Positions 1 through 7,913 of a DNA stretch of 64,000 nucleotides are shown here, piece by piece. The position numbers and the translations under genes are program-made. The notes below the pieces were generated by a model. The model ran no database searches. It had not been told where the DNA came from and saw only the letters and a list, made by a program, of their open reading frames with translations. Origin of the DNA: Merdimmobilis hominis (GTDB lineage Bacteria; Bacillota; Clostridia; Oscillospirales; Ruminococcaceae); assembly GCF_016901855.1 (NCBI RefSeq), contig NZ_JACJKY010000001.1, forward strand, positions 124,001-188,000. Reading direction: 5' to 3'. Positions within the stretch are counted from its first letter, which is position 1, and each line of letters opens with the position of its first letter.

Positions 1-827
1 TCGGCTTCCATTTTCGGAGATAACGGTCTGAAACACAGATTGCTGTCTCCGCTGACATTGATCAGTTTATCAAAACAGATGGCATATCCCAGCCCTTCTT
101 CCACCAACAAAGACGCATTAAATACCAGGTTATATGTGGCTACTATATTCAGTTTGGTGATATCTTGCCCAAACCAGCCAGACATTGGCCAAGCATCTGT
201 TTTTTGTGCCGACAGAATCAATGGCTTGTCCCATAGATCCTGCGGCTGGATCAGATTTTTCTGAGCCAGTGGTGAGTCTTTACGCATTAGTACACCCCAG
301 GTATCGTGGATCGGCATTTTGATGGAACTGTAAATATTCGTGTCCACAGGGCTGTACACTACGCCAAAGTCGATCAATCCCCGGTCTAAATGCTCATGCA
401 CAAAGGCGGCATTTCCGCTGAGGATATGGTAATGAATATCAGGATATTTTTCTTGTATGCTTTTGGCGGCTCTTGCAAAGATACGAATCATATCAGATTC
501 ACCAGTGCCAATGTAGACATCTCCGGCAATTACTTCATTGGATAAAGAGATCTCGCTTTCTGTCATGCGGACTAACTCCAGAATTTCTTCTGCCCGCTTT
601 CGCAAAAGCATCCCCTCCTCTGTTAAAAGCACTTTGCGGGAGCCTTTTGTTCCGCGGATTAAAAGCTGTTTTCCAAGTTCTTTTTCCAAGGCTTTTAACT
701 GTGTAGAAAGGGTCGGCTGCGAAAGATGCAACGATTCTGCTGCAGAGGAAATATTCTGTTCTCTGGCCACTGCTAAAAAATACTGTATATAGATTTGCCG
801 GAAGAATGGTATCAAGCCTATATCCAT
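1..827 (-). CDS. LysR-family transcriptional regulator (runs off left edge; N-terminus altered)
   Basis: The minus strand is open from 827 to the window edge and reads as a LysR regulator. The winged helix-turn-helix contains QYFLAVAREQNISSAAES followed by LHLSQPTLSTQLKALEKELG, and the start of a periplasmic-binding-like effector domain follows (VYIGTGESD, LIDFGVVYSPVD). The C-terminus is outside the window. The usual first residues (ME-L-R-x-L) are missing. Homology starts at IQYFL, and the upstream frame reads into the antisense of the neighbouring lyase gene, where an ATG at 825-827 gives a novel start MDIGLIPFFRQIY. The natural start and promoter appear lost at a deletion junction near 790. 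It may still bind DNA if the new start is translated. It was probably the divergent regulator of the lyase gene. Family is certain; effector is unknown. Confidence 0.85.
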   Translation of the reverse strand, partial: MDIGLIPFFRQIYIQYFLAVAREQNISSAAESLHLSQPTLSTQLKALEKELGKQLLIRGTKGSRKVLLTEEGMLLRKRAEEILELVRMTESEISLSNEVIAGDVYIGTGESDMIRIFARAAKSIQEKYPDIHYHILSGNAAFVHEHLDRGLIDFGVVYSPVDTNIYSSIKMPIHDTWGVLMRKDSPLAQKNLIQPQDLWDKPLILSAQKTDAWPMSGWFGQDITKLNIVATYNLVFNASLLVEEGLGYAICFDKLINVSGDSNLCFRPLSPKMEA

Positions 828-1790
828 TGGTGGAAAAAACGACATGATTTTTCGATTCAAAAAGAGTGGCTGATATTTTGTACCGGTGTTGTCCCTGCTA
901 TTTCCAGTATGGTGCGTAAACTGACCACACCGGCAGAAAAAGTTTTGATTCAGACGCCCGTTTACAACATTTTTTTCAATTCGATTTTGAATAATGGACG
1001 GCAGGTTTTGGAAAGTCCGCTTTTGTGGGACGGGCAGCAGTATAGGATTGATTTTGCGGATCTGGAATACAAACTGGCAGATCCCCAGACCAGCTTGATG
1101 ATCTTATGTAATCCGCACAATCCGGTGGGGAAGATTTGGGACAAGGAGACGCTTTCAAGGATCGGAGAGCTGTGTGAAAAATATCATGTAACGGTAATCT
1201 CCGATGAGATCCACTGTGATCTGACTGCACCGGGGTGCAGCTATACTCCCTTTGCTGCTGTTTCGGAAGCGTGCCGAAGAATTAGCATTACCTGCATCGC
1301 TCCCACCAAAGCGTTTAATCTGGCTGGATTACAGACGGCAGCGGATGAAACACTGCGGCATAAAGTTTGGCGAGGTCTCAATACCGATGAGGTTGCGGAA
1401 CCAAATGTGTTTGCGGCAGAGGCCGCTATTGCTGCGTTTGAATACGGTGAAGACTGGCTGGATGCGCTGCGGGCCTATATTCATGACAATAAGAAGGCTG
1501 CTGCCGGTTATATTGAACAGTATATTCCAAAAGCTGTTCTGGTTCCCTCGGATGCTACCTATCTGCTCTGGCTGGATATCGGGAAAATAGTTGGTTCTGC
1601 TGAGGGAGCAGCTGAGTTTATCCGTGCAAAAACAGGTTTATATGTGTCTGACGGCGGACAATATGGAAAAGTAGGAGATCATTTTCTTCGAATCAATGCA
1701 GCCTGTCCAAGAAAGATTCTTTTAGACGGTTTGCAAAGATTGGCGGAAGGACTGACCGCCTATGAAGAACGTCTGACTCATTTGTACTGA
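795..1790 (+). pseudogene. MalY/PatB-type PLP-dependent C-S lyase (cystathionine beta-lyase family), 5'-truncated
   Basis: Fold-type I aminotransferase-like protein of the MalY/PatB group, which cleaves cystathionine-type C-S bonds using PLP. It keeps CNPHNP (residues 105-110), the PLP-binding Asp in SDEIH (about 137), the Schiff-base Lys in PTKAFNLAGLQ (about 172) and NTDEV. The family normally has about 390 residues; only about 331 remain. Homology begins in the middle of the N-terminal region (DLPEEWY), so about 60-70 residues, including substrate-binding parts, are missing. The only in-frame start near the junction is TTG 795, with no ribosome-binding site. A second, smaller gap lies after LQTAA (near 1335), where the family has a few more residues. 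It is probably non-functional. A terminator follows at 1934. Confidence 0.75.
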
Positions 1791-1933
1791 TAAAATGCAG
1801 ATGAGGAGATATCTTTGAAAATATAGTGTTTTTCTCTTTGTCATATCTTAAAATAGATTGCCTGTTATTACGCAGAGGAGTTCTCAGGCAGCTTGAAACA
1901 CAATTTCAAATAGTTTTGCGGTTTGTTTTATGA

Positions 1934-1962
1934 CTGCTCTCGTTCTGCGAGAGCAGTTTTTT
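1934..1962 (+). terminator. Rho-independent terminator after the lyase remnant
   Basis: A perfect 9-bp stem (CTGCTCTCG / CGAGAGCAG) with a 5-nt loop is followed by six T. It would end plus-strand transcription of the lyase gene. The rest of 1791-2046 shows no gene. Confidence 0.85.
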
Positions 1963-2046
1963 CATATAAGCTAAACTGATCAAATATGGTTGGAGTTCAA
2001 AGCGAACATCTTTTTCTTTTTTTATAAAATAGATGCAGATATAAAG

Positions 2047-2075
2047 AAAAACTCCCGATTTCTCGGGAGTTTTTC
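2047..2075 (-). terminator. Terminator downstream of tRNA-Leu
   Basis: The stem ACTCCCGA / TCGGGAGT with a 4-nt loop is flanked by A-runs and T-runs, so it works in both directions. On the minus strand it lies about 35 bp after the tRNA-Leu 3' end and would terminate it. Confidence 0.8.
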
Positions 2076-2110
2076 TTTCGCTATTTTGTATCAAAAGCGA
2101 CATCTTAATC

Positions 2111-2194
2111 TGGTGCGGGCGACAGGAATTGAACCTGCATGGAAAATCCGCCAGATCCTAAGTCTGGTGCGTCTGCCAGTTCCGCCACGCCCGC
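2111..2194 (-). tRNA. tRNA-Leu (anticodon UAG)
   Basis: The minus-strand sequence folds as a class II tRNA. The 7-bp acceptor stem GCGGGCG / CGCCCGC is followed by A and an encoded CCA. The anticodon loop CTTAGGA sits in a CCAGA/TCTGG stem and gives anticodon UAG. A short variable arm and the T-loop GGTTCAATTCC are present. A spurious protein reading in the opposite direction (ending in the familiar ATGIEPA) overlaps it. Confidence 0.95.
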
Positions 2195-2210
2195 ATGACG
2201 AATACATAAC

Positions 2211-2238
2211 AGTATATCATATTTTTTTATTTTGTCAA
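2211..2238 (-). promoter_or_regulatory. SigmaA promoter of tRNA-Leu
   Basis: The minus strand has a consensus -35 TTGACA (2233-2238), a 16-bp spacer and -10 TATACT (2211-2216), ending about 17 bp before the tRNA. The -35 box overlaps the stop codon of the upstream membrane-protein gene. Confidence 0.8.
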
Positions 2239-2819
2239 GATTGACGTGTCACGTCGTGTTTTTTAGCATTTTTGCGTGAGGTCAGCCAAACAATCAGAGT
2301 ACCGGCAATGCCGCCGCAGCTGCCGCCAATGATATCAGTCATCGTGTCGATAAGGCTTCCCTGTGCCTGACGGCCAAACAGCATATCACCTGAAAACTCC
2401 CAAATCTCCCAAACAGCCGCACTTGCAATCGCAAACAATAGACAAACGAGAAGTGTTACGCGCAGCGGAACCTGTTCACCGGATTTTAATACAAACCGGC
2501 CAAAGAGATAGTGTGCCAAGAGCGCTAAAAGCACACCGCTGCTGGTGTGGAGAATTAAGTCATACAGCGAGAATCGGGCATAAAAATGAAGATACGACCC
2601 CAAAAACTGCGCTAAAAATGTAAAGATTAAAATGCCAAGATAATAAACCGAATCAAATGAGCGCAAAGCAACAAAATACAGCACATTTGCACCAAGCAAG
2701 AGCAAAACAGAATCCATCGCAATCGGGTTTCCTATCAATGCATCAACCAAAAACCATACAACATAGAAAAGGAAAAAGACAATGGATGCCACCAGATTTA
2801 TTCGATTTTCTTTTTTCAA
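2235..2819 (-). CDS. Polytopic membrane protein, DUF2238 (YjdF)-like
   Basis: A 194-residue protein with about six hydrophobic segments (roughly 8-27, 35-52, 57-75, 85-105, 118-140 and 165-187). Conserved-looking stretches are HTSSGVLLALLAHYLF, AVWEIWEFSGDMLFG and DTMTDIIGGSCGG. The Trp/Glu and Asp pattern inside the membrane resembles the DUF2238/YjdF family, whose function is unknown. The start is TTG 2819, preceded by AAAGGAG on the minus strand. It is monocistronic and its stop overlaps the tRNA-Leu promoter. The family call is from pattern only. Confidence 0.6.
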   Translation of the reverse strand: MKKENRINLVASIVFFLFYVVWFLVDALIGNPIAMDSVLLLLGANVLYFVALRSFDSVYYLGILIFTFLAQFLGSYLHFYARFSLYDLILHTSSGVLLALLAHYLFGRFVLKSGEQVPLRVTLLVCLLFAIASAAVWEIWEFSGDMLFGRQAQGSLIDTMTDIIGGSCGGIAGTLIVWLTSRKNAKKHDVTRQS

Positions 2820-2874
2820 AACAATCAGCTCCTTTTATGAAATGAGTATAGCATAAAGCGCGAAAAAATGAATG

Positions 2875-2903
2875 TTCTATCTGTAAATAAATACGCATAC
2901 AAT
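2875..2903 (+). promoter_or_regulatory. SigmaE-type promoter of the spoIIIA operon
   Basis: A perfect match to the sigmaE -10 element, CATACAAT (2896-2903), lies 27 bp upstream of the spoIIIAA start. A weaker -35-like TTCTATC (2875-2881) is 14 bp further up. In Bacillus subtilis spoIIIA is known to be transcribed by mother-cell sigmaE, so element and gene agree. Confidence 0.65.
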
Positions 2904-2930
2904 CAGGTGTGAGGACAAGGAGGTGGTTTT

Positions 2931-3899
2931 TTGGAGCGTTCTTTTTGTGAAGCAGTTCGATTGCTGCCGCCGTTTTTGAAAGAACCGCTTTTATTCGCCG
3001 CAGAGCGAAACCACACACAAATTCGCGAAGTGACGATTCGTGCAGGCGCACCTGTCTGCGTACATACATCCGATGGCATTCGGTTTCTTCAAAAAAACGG
3101 CTTTCTGACAACCATGCCGCCTGCAAACTGCTCGGTCAAAATGGAAGAAGTGCAGGAATGTTTGCGATGCTTGACGGAGTACTCACTGCAAAGTGCACAG
3201 CCGCAGCTAAAACAAGGTTTTTTGACGCTGCAAGGCGGACATCGTGCAGGGATCGCAGGACGAGCCGTATTACAGGATGGACAGATTTCTTATATCAAAG
3301 AAATTTCTGCAATCAGCTTGCGGATTGCACGTGCAGTCTGCGGATGCGGAAAACGGATCTTATCGGAAATTGACTGGAATGCTTTAAACGGGATTCCGTC
3401 CGTTTTAATTGCCGGACCGCCGGCAAGCGGAAAAACAACGGTACTGCGCGATGTCATCCGAGGCCTTGCCAGCGGTGAATGCAGCCGTTTTTTTCGTGTG
3501 AGTGTGGTGGACGAGCGATCGGAAATTGCGGCTTCTTACCATGGAACCAGCCAGCATGATTTAGGCATTACGTGCGATGTGCTGGATGGTTTTTTCAAAG
3601 CCGAAGGAATGATGCTGGCACTTCGGACGCTCTCGCCGCAAATCATTGCAGTCGATGAACTGGGCAGCGAGAAAGACGCTGATGCTGTTTTGCAGGTAAT
3701 GAGCGGCGGTGCGGCAATGCTTGCGACTGTGCATGCGGATTCTGTCAGCGCGTTGTCAAAACGGCCGGTGCTAAAGCAGCTTTTTGCACATCATTGCTTT
3801 GATTTTGTCGTTTTGTTAAAAAGCGCACAGACACCCGGTTTGATTGATGCAATCATTCGTGCTGATGGAATAAAACCGTGGGAGGAAAATTGCCGATGA
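2931..3899 (+). CDS. spoIIIAA: Stage III sporulation protein AA, secretion-type ATPase
   Basis: AAA+/secretion-ATPase-like protein of 322 residues that powers the SpoIIIA-SpoIIQ channel between mother cell and forespore. A Walker A motif (GPPASGKTT, residues 162-170) and Walker B (IIAVDE, 238-243) are present, along with the family segment GHRAGIAGRA. The start is TTG 2931 behind a strong AAGGAGGT (2918 on); no better start exists. It is the first gene of an eight-gene operon, and its stop overlaps the spoIIIAB start (ATGA). Length matches the family (about 307-340). Confidence 0.97.
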   Translation: MERSFCEAVRLLPPFLKEPLLFAAERNHTQIREVTIRAGAPVCVHTSDGIRFLQKNGFLTTMPPANCSVKMEEVQECLRCLTEYSLQSAQPQLKQGFLTLQGGHRAGIAGRAVLQDGQISYIKEISAISLRIARAVCGCGKRILSEIDWNALNGIPSVLIAGPPASGKTTVLRDVIRGLASGECSRFFRVSVVDERSEIAASYHGTSQHDLGITCDVLDGFFKAEGMMLALRTLSPQIIAVDELGSEKDADAVLQVMSGGAAMLATVHADSVSALSKRPVLKQLFAHHCFDFVVLLKSAQTPGLIDAIIRADGIKPWEENCR

Positions 3900-4405
3900 A
3901 TTTGACAGCAAGTGTATCACTGCTCATTTTGGGAGTTGTCTGCGGCTGTTATACAGCGTTTCGCTACAGTAAACGGGTGCGTGAACTTTGCGCGATGGAA
4001 ACGTTTTTTACACGGATTTATGCTGAGCTTTCCTTAGAACAAACGGCAACGGCCGCACTGTTTGCAAAGCTTTCGATGCACTCGTGTGCAAAAACGCTTT
4101 GGTTTGTTCCGCGCGTTGCGGAGTCTCTTGCTCAAGGGACATTGTTTCCGCAGGCGTTTGCAGACTGTGTTGCGGACTATCAAAAAACGAGCGCAATGAC
4201 GAATGAGGATTTTTTCATTCTTGAAAAAGCAGGCGAAACGATCGGCGCATATGATTTGATGACACAGCTTTCCGGCATTTCTTCGCTTGTTCAATCGACA
4301 GCTGTGCAGATTGAAGAAGCAAAACAGCTTGTACAAACAAAAGGCAGGCTGATGCGGTCTGTTTTCATTTTGTCAGGCGTGGCGGCAGCTGTACTGATTG
4401 TGTAG
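3896..4405 (+). CDS. spoIIIAB: Stage III sporulation protein AB
   Basis: A 169-residue protein with an N-terminal membrane segment (about 5-22) followed by a soluble helical region and a C-terminal hydrophobic tail (SGVAAAVLIV). SpoIIIAB resembles GspF-type platform proteins of secretion systems and is needed for engulfed-forespore development. ATG 3896 is chosen because GGGAGGA lies 8-14 nt upstream and it overlaps the spoIIIAA stop by four bases. Sequence cues include FRYSKRVREL and ETFFTRIYAEL. Confidence 0.95.
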   Translation: MNLTASVSLLILGVVCGCYTAFRYSKRVRELCAMETFFTRIYAELSLEQTATAALFAKLSMHSCAKTLWFVPRVAESLAQGTLFPQAFADCVADYQKTSAMTNEDFFILEKAGETIGAYDLMTQLSGISSLVQSTAVQIEEAKQLVQTKGRLMRSVFILSGVAAAVLIV

Positions 4406-4422
4406 CGAAAAGAGGAACATAC

Positions 4423-4620
4423 ATGGATGTTGATTTGATTTTTAAAATTGCGGCGGTGGGTATTGTTGTAGCGGTTCTGCATCAGATTCTTGTTCGGTCG
4501 GGAAGAGAGGAACAAGCGATGATGACGACGCTCGCAGGACTCATTGTTGTACTGATGATGATTGTATATGAAATCAAAGATCTATTTGACGTCATCAAAA
4601 ACGTGTTTGGATTGTGGTGA
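4423..4620 (+). CDS. spoIIIAC: Stage III sporulation protein AC
   Basis: A 65-residue, almost wholly hydrophobic protein with two membrane helices (about 5-24 and 33-52) joined by a short charged turn (RSGREEQ). Size, topology and sequence (HQILVRSGREE) match SpoIIIAC, a small integral component of the SpoIIIA complex. It is the third gene of the operon, 17 bp after spoIIIAB. Its end abuts the start region of spoIIIAD. Confidence 0.95.
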   Translation: MDVDLIFKIAAVGIVVAVLHQILVRSGREEQAMMTTLAGLIVVLMMIVYEIKDLFDVIKNVFGLW

Positions 4621-4625
4621 TAACA

Positions 4626-5012
4626 ATGGAAATCTGGCAATCAGCGGCGCTTGCAGTTGTATGTGCGCTCCTCTGTTTGATCTTGCGGCAATACCGTCCG
4701 GAATTTGCGTTGGTCGCTGCTGTTTTATGCGGTGTTTTTCTGCTGACAGCGATTGTCACACAGCTTGCACCTATTTTTTCGGATCTTACAAAGCTTGCCG
4801 AACAAGCAAGTGTCGCACCGGTGTATTTAGAGGTGACGATCAAATCGTTTGGTGTTTGCTATTTAGCACAGCTGGCGGCTGATATCTGCCGTGATGCAGG
4901 ACAAACCGCAATCGCATCAAAGATTGAATTGGCGGGACGCGTGATCGTGGTTGCTTTGGCAATGCCGATGTTTTTTGAGATTATGGAACTTGCTGTCTCA
5001 ATGATTGCTTAA
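4626..5012 (+). CDS. spoIIIAD: Stage III sporulation protein AD
   Basis: A 128-residue protein with three to four membrane helices. It contains the family hallmark DAGQTAIASKIELAGR, essentially identical in Bacillus subtilis SpoIIIAD (DAGQGAIASKIELAG). ATG 4626 gives the family length; GTG 4614 and 4617 are possible alternatives that overlap spoIIIAC. It is an integral part of the mother cell-forespore SpoIIIA channel complex. Confidence 0.94.
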   Translation: MEIWQSAALAVVCALLCLILRQYRPEFALVAAVLCGVFLLTAIVTQLAPIFSDLTKLAEQASVAPVYLEVTIKSFGVCYLAQLAADICRDAGQTAIASKIELAGRVIVVALAMPMFFEIMELAVSMIA

Positions 5013-5032
5013 AAATAACAGGAGCAAGTAAA

Positions 5033-6145
5033 ATGAAGCGAATCATTCTTTTGAGTATTTTTCTGATTTTCTGCACTGTAATACCGGTACATGCGCAGGA
5101 CACCGATTTTTATGAAGCCTCGGGTGCCGATCGATTGTTTTCTGTGCTGCCTAAAAGCGGTCAGCAGATTCTTTCAGAACATGGCATCTTTGGTGCAGAC
5201 AGCGACGAAATGCTCTCGCTTTCTTTCGGTGATTTTTTTAAAATTATCGGCGATGAGCTTATAAAAACGGCAAAAAAGCCGCTTAGCTTGTTTGCATCCG
5301 GTGTTGCAGTCGCACTGCTGTGTGCGTTGATTGCCCAATTAAAACCGCCTCAGTCCGAAAGCGCAGCCAGAACATTTGATGCAGTCGCGGTGTTGGCGAC
5401 GGCGATTGTTCTGCTGACACCAGTCAGTGAAATGTTCACAGCGGCGGCACAGTCGCTTGAAGATGTCAGCGCTTTTTTGATTTCGTTCATTCCGGTGTAT
5501 GCGGGGATTCTGACTGCGACAGGACAGCCGCTTGGCGCTTCACTTGCACAGTCGACGCTGCTTGGCATTTCCGAAATCGTTTCTGTCATCAGCACAACCG
5601 TGCTTGTGCCGCTTTTGACGATTTACCTTGCGATGTGTGTTGTCAGCAGTGTCAGCCGCGAATTTTCGATTGATCCGCTGACGGATGGGATCAAATCGGT
5701 GATTACGGTCAGTCTTGGCGCATTGCTGACGGTGTTTATCGGTGTTCTCTCGTTAAAAGGCGGACTGGCGCAAAGCGCAGACACCGTTGCGATGAAAACG
5801 GCAAAATTTGCGGCGGGTACGGTGTTTCCGGTAGTGGGCGGTGCGGTTTCAGATGCGCTTTCCTCTGTGCAGGGCAGTTTGTCGCTTGTGCGCACCTCAG
5901 TGGGAACGTTTGCATCCATCGGCGTGGGGGTATCGTGTTTGCCGGCACTGCTGTCACTGCTTCTGACCCAGATGGCGCTGACATTTTCCGCCGCCATCGC
6001 GCATGTTTTATCAGCGGAACGTGTTGCATGCGTACTCAAACGTGCGGCAGGTGTTTTGTCGCTGTTAACTGGGATTGTTGCCGTATTTGCAGTGCTTGTG
6101 ATTATTTCGCTCGGGATTTTGCTTCAGGCGGCAGGAGGCGGATGA
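5033..6145 (+). CDS. spoIIIAE: Stage III sporulation protein AE
   Basis: A 370-residue protein with a clear signal peptide (MKRIILLSIFLIFCTVIPVHA-Q), a short extracytoplasmic part and about seven to eight hydrophobic helices. Length and topology agree with SpoIIIAE, the largest membrane protein of the SpoIIIA complex. The family segment SREFSIDPLTDGIKSV is visible at about 204-219. Its stop is one base from the spoIIIAF start, indicating coupled translation. Confidence 0.95.
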   Translation: MKRIILLSIFLIFCTVIPVHAQDTDFYEASGADRLFSVLPKSGQQILSEHGIFGADSDEMLSLSFGDFFKIIGDELIKTAKKPLSLFASGVAVALLCALIAQLKPPQSESAARTFDAVAVLATAIVLLTPVSEMFTAAAQSLEDVSAFLISFIPVYAGILTATGQPLGASLAQSTLLGISEIVSVISTTVLVPLLTIYLAMCVVSSVSREFSIDPLTDGIKSVITVSLGALLTVFIGVLSLKGGLAQSADTVAMKTAKFAAGTVFPVVGGAVSDALSSVQGSLSLVRTSVGTFASIGVGVSCLPALLSLLLTQMALTFSAAIAHVLSAERVACVLKRAAGVLSLLTGIVAVFAVLVIISLGILLQAAGGG

Positions 6146-6146
6146 C

Positions 6147-6620
6147 ATGGAAGGAATTCGTGCGATTGCGCTCTCTCTTTGTGCAACGGTTGTGATCACC
6201 GCTATTTTGTTTTTGCTGCTTCCCAGCGAAAAATTCCGCGGGGTATTAAAATTTTCGGTCAGTTTGTTCTTTTTATGCGGTATTTTATCACCGTTTGTGC
6301 AGGAGGATCTTTCGTTTTCGTTTGATCTGCCGGTGTCATCACAGACAACACCCGCTGAGCAGACAACAGCGGCAGCATTTGACTATTTGATCGAACTGGT
6401 TGAAACAAACGTGGAGCAATCGCTGTATACCGCGGCAGAACAGCAGGGCTGCGATGCAGACAGGATTGAAGTGGAGGTTCATATTGAAGAGGATGGGAGC
6501 ATATATATTGATCAAATCATTGCGCAGCCAAATGAACCGCAGAATGAATCCGCGCTCAAGGAATGTATTCATACGCATACAGGTGTTTTGCCGAAAATTG
6601 TTTCATACAAGGGAGAATGA
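6147..6620 (+). CDS. spoIIIAF: Stage III sporulation protein AF
   Basis: A 157-residue protein with two N-terminal membrane helices (about 8-27 and 35-52) and an extracytoplasmic domain that resembles ring-forming secretion-system domains. KFRGVLKFSVSLFFLCGILSP is typical of the family. The start ATG 6147 follows GGAGGCGGATGAC. The stop overlaps the next reading frame. Confidence 0.92.
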   Translation: MEGIRAIALSLCATVVITAILFLLLPSEKFRGVLKFSVSLFFLCGILSPFVQEDLSFSFDLPVSSQTTPAEQTTAAAFDYLIELVETNVEQSLYTAAEQQGCDADRIEVEVHIEEDGSIYIDQIIAQPNEPQNESALKECIHTHTGVLPKIVSYKGE

Positions 6621-6625
6621 GTCAT

Positions 6626-7207
6626 ATGGAGAAGATGCGGTGGCTGCAGGATGCGTCCAAGCAAAAATGGCTGGTTGGCGCAGGGATCTTATTGATGGCA
6701 TTGATTGGTTTGTCGGTTTTCTTTCCGAAAACGAAAGAGGAATCGGTCGATGTCAAAAAGCAGGAAGCGGAGGTGAAAGAGGAAACCAAAGCATATGAAG
6801 AAGCACTTTGTGCGCGTGTTGAGGAGATTGTAAACTGTATCAGCGGCGTGGGGCAGTCGCATGTCAGCGTGACACTCGACAGCGGTATCGAATATGTGTA
6901 TGCAGTCGAGCAGAGAACCGATACAGATACGACCAATCAATCAAACGATGTGACTTCGGAACGTGCATCAAGTGAACAAAAGCTCATTTTGGTGGATGAC
7001 CAAAACGGCGGCAAAACAGCGCTTTTGCGTACCACAAAGCTTCCGAAGGTGCGGGGTGTCGTTGTTGTCTGTGACGGCGGCGCAGACCCGTTTGTTGCGG
7101 CAAATGTGACCGAGGCCGTAAAAACAGCACTTGGTATTTATTCTTCTCAGGTTTGTGTAGTCGAACGAACCGATTCAACAGTCAAAAAAGGAGTGACACA
7201 GCCATGA
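6626..7207 (+). CDS. spoIIIAG: Stage III sporulation protein AG
   Basis: A 193-residue bitopic protein with one membrane helix (about 16-34) and a forespore-facing domain of the ring-building motif type. In Bacillus SpoIIIAG forms a large ring in the intermembrane space. Cues are VEEIVNCISGVGQSHVSVTL and PKVRGVVVVCDGG. ATG 6626 is preferred over ATG 6617 because GGGAG lies 10 nt before 6626 but only 1 nt before 6617. It overlaps spoIIIAH by four bases. Confidence 0.93.
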   Translation: MEKMRWLQDASKQKWLVGAGILLMALIGLSVFFPKTKEESVDVKKQEAEVKEETKAYEEALCARVEEIVNCISGVGQSHVSVTLDSGIEYVYAVEQRTDTDTTNQSNDVTSERASSEQKLILVDDQNGGKTALLRTTKLPKVRGVVVVCDGGADPFVAANVTEAVKTALGIYSSQVCVVERTDSTVKKGVTQP

Positions 7208-7794
7208 AGGCAAATGTAATCATTGGGAAAAAGCAAATCATTATCACATCATTGGTGCTCATTTTGGGCGCGGCGATCTATTTAAACTGGCAGTTTGCTG
7301 ACGTTCCGCAGGCTGACCTGGAAACGGGTGTTTCCATTACAGAGGAGCAGAGCACCGATACACAGGAAACAGCAGGTGAAGCTTCGGGAGACGACCAAAA
7401 AGTGTTAGGCGAAGCGGCGCTTGTCAATGCGCAGACGATGTCCACGGAGGAATATTTTGCATCGGCGCGGCTGGCGCGGGACAAAGCACGGGATGAAGCA
7501 GTCGAAACCATTTCCTCCATTTTAGACGATGAAACATTGTCTGAAGTTGATAAAAAGGAAGCCAATGCAAAAGCACTCGCGATGACCGATATGATTGAAG
7601 CGGAAAGCCGGATGGAAAATCTGATTAAAGCCAAAGGATTTACAGACTGTATGGTTTATCTTTCGGAAACAGGCGCCAATGTCGTTGTCAAGAGCGAAGG
7701 GCTTACACAAAGCCAGGCAACACAGATCAAAAATATCGTCGTAAGCGAAGGCAGCGTTAAGGGAGAAAATATTTCAATCACCGAAATAAAATAG
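7204..7794 (+). CDS. spoIIIAH: Stage III sporulation protein AH (SpoIIQ partner)
   Basis: A 196-residue bitopic protein with an N-terminal helix (ITSLVLILGAAIYLNWQF) containing the NWQ signature of SpoIIIAH. A linker and a C-terminal YscJ/FliF-like ring domain follow. In Bacillus it docks to forespore SpoIIQ to form the channel. No spoIIQ gene is in the window. ATG 7204 overlaps the spoIIIAG stop (ATGA). It is the last gene of the operon; a terminator follows at 7826. Confidence 0.95.
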   Translation: MKANVIIGKKQIIITSLVLILGAAIYLNWQFADVPQADLETGVSITEEQSTDTQETAGEASGDDQKVLGEAALVNAQTMSTEEYFASARLARDKARDEAVETISSILDDETLSEVDKKEANAKALAMTDMIEAESRMENLIKAKGFTDCMVYLSETGANVVVKSEGLTQSQATQIKNIVVSEGSVKGENISITEIK

Positions 7795-7797
7795 TGG

Positions 7798-7825
7798 TTG
7801 TGTCTTTTGTGATTTATGGTATAAT
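7798..7825 (+). promoter_or_regulatory. SigmaA promoter of the Asp23-like gene and nusB region
   Basis: -35 TTGTGT (7798-7803), a 16-bp spacer and -10 TATAAT (7820-7825). It starts 3 bp after the spoIIIAH stop and fires through the left arm of the spoIIIA terminator, so its own transcript lacks a complete terminator hairpin. Confidence 0.65.
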
Positions 7826-7857
7826 AAAGACAGTACAGATGTGCTGTCTTTATTTTT
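7826..7857 (+). terminator. Terminator of the spoIIIA operon
   Basis: An 8-bp stem AAAGACAG / CTGTCTTT with a 10-nt loop, then a T-rich tail. It directly abuts the -10 box of the downstream promoter. Confidence 0.75.
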
Positions 7858-7913
7858 ATGTGAAAAAGGACGGTTCATCGGTGAATGAGTAACATGATAT
7901 CCGGAGGTGCAAT

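Noticed and set aside
1990-2244. Plus-strand frame containing ATGIEPA
   Set aside because: It is the antisense of tRNA-Leu and its promoter, a well-known spurious protein type.
5350-6039. Antisense open frames across spoIIIAE
   Set aside because: Shadow frames with no RBS or promoter, produced by codon bias on the coding strand.
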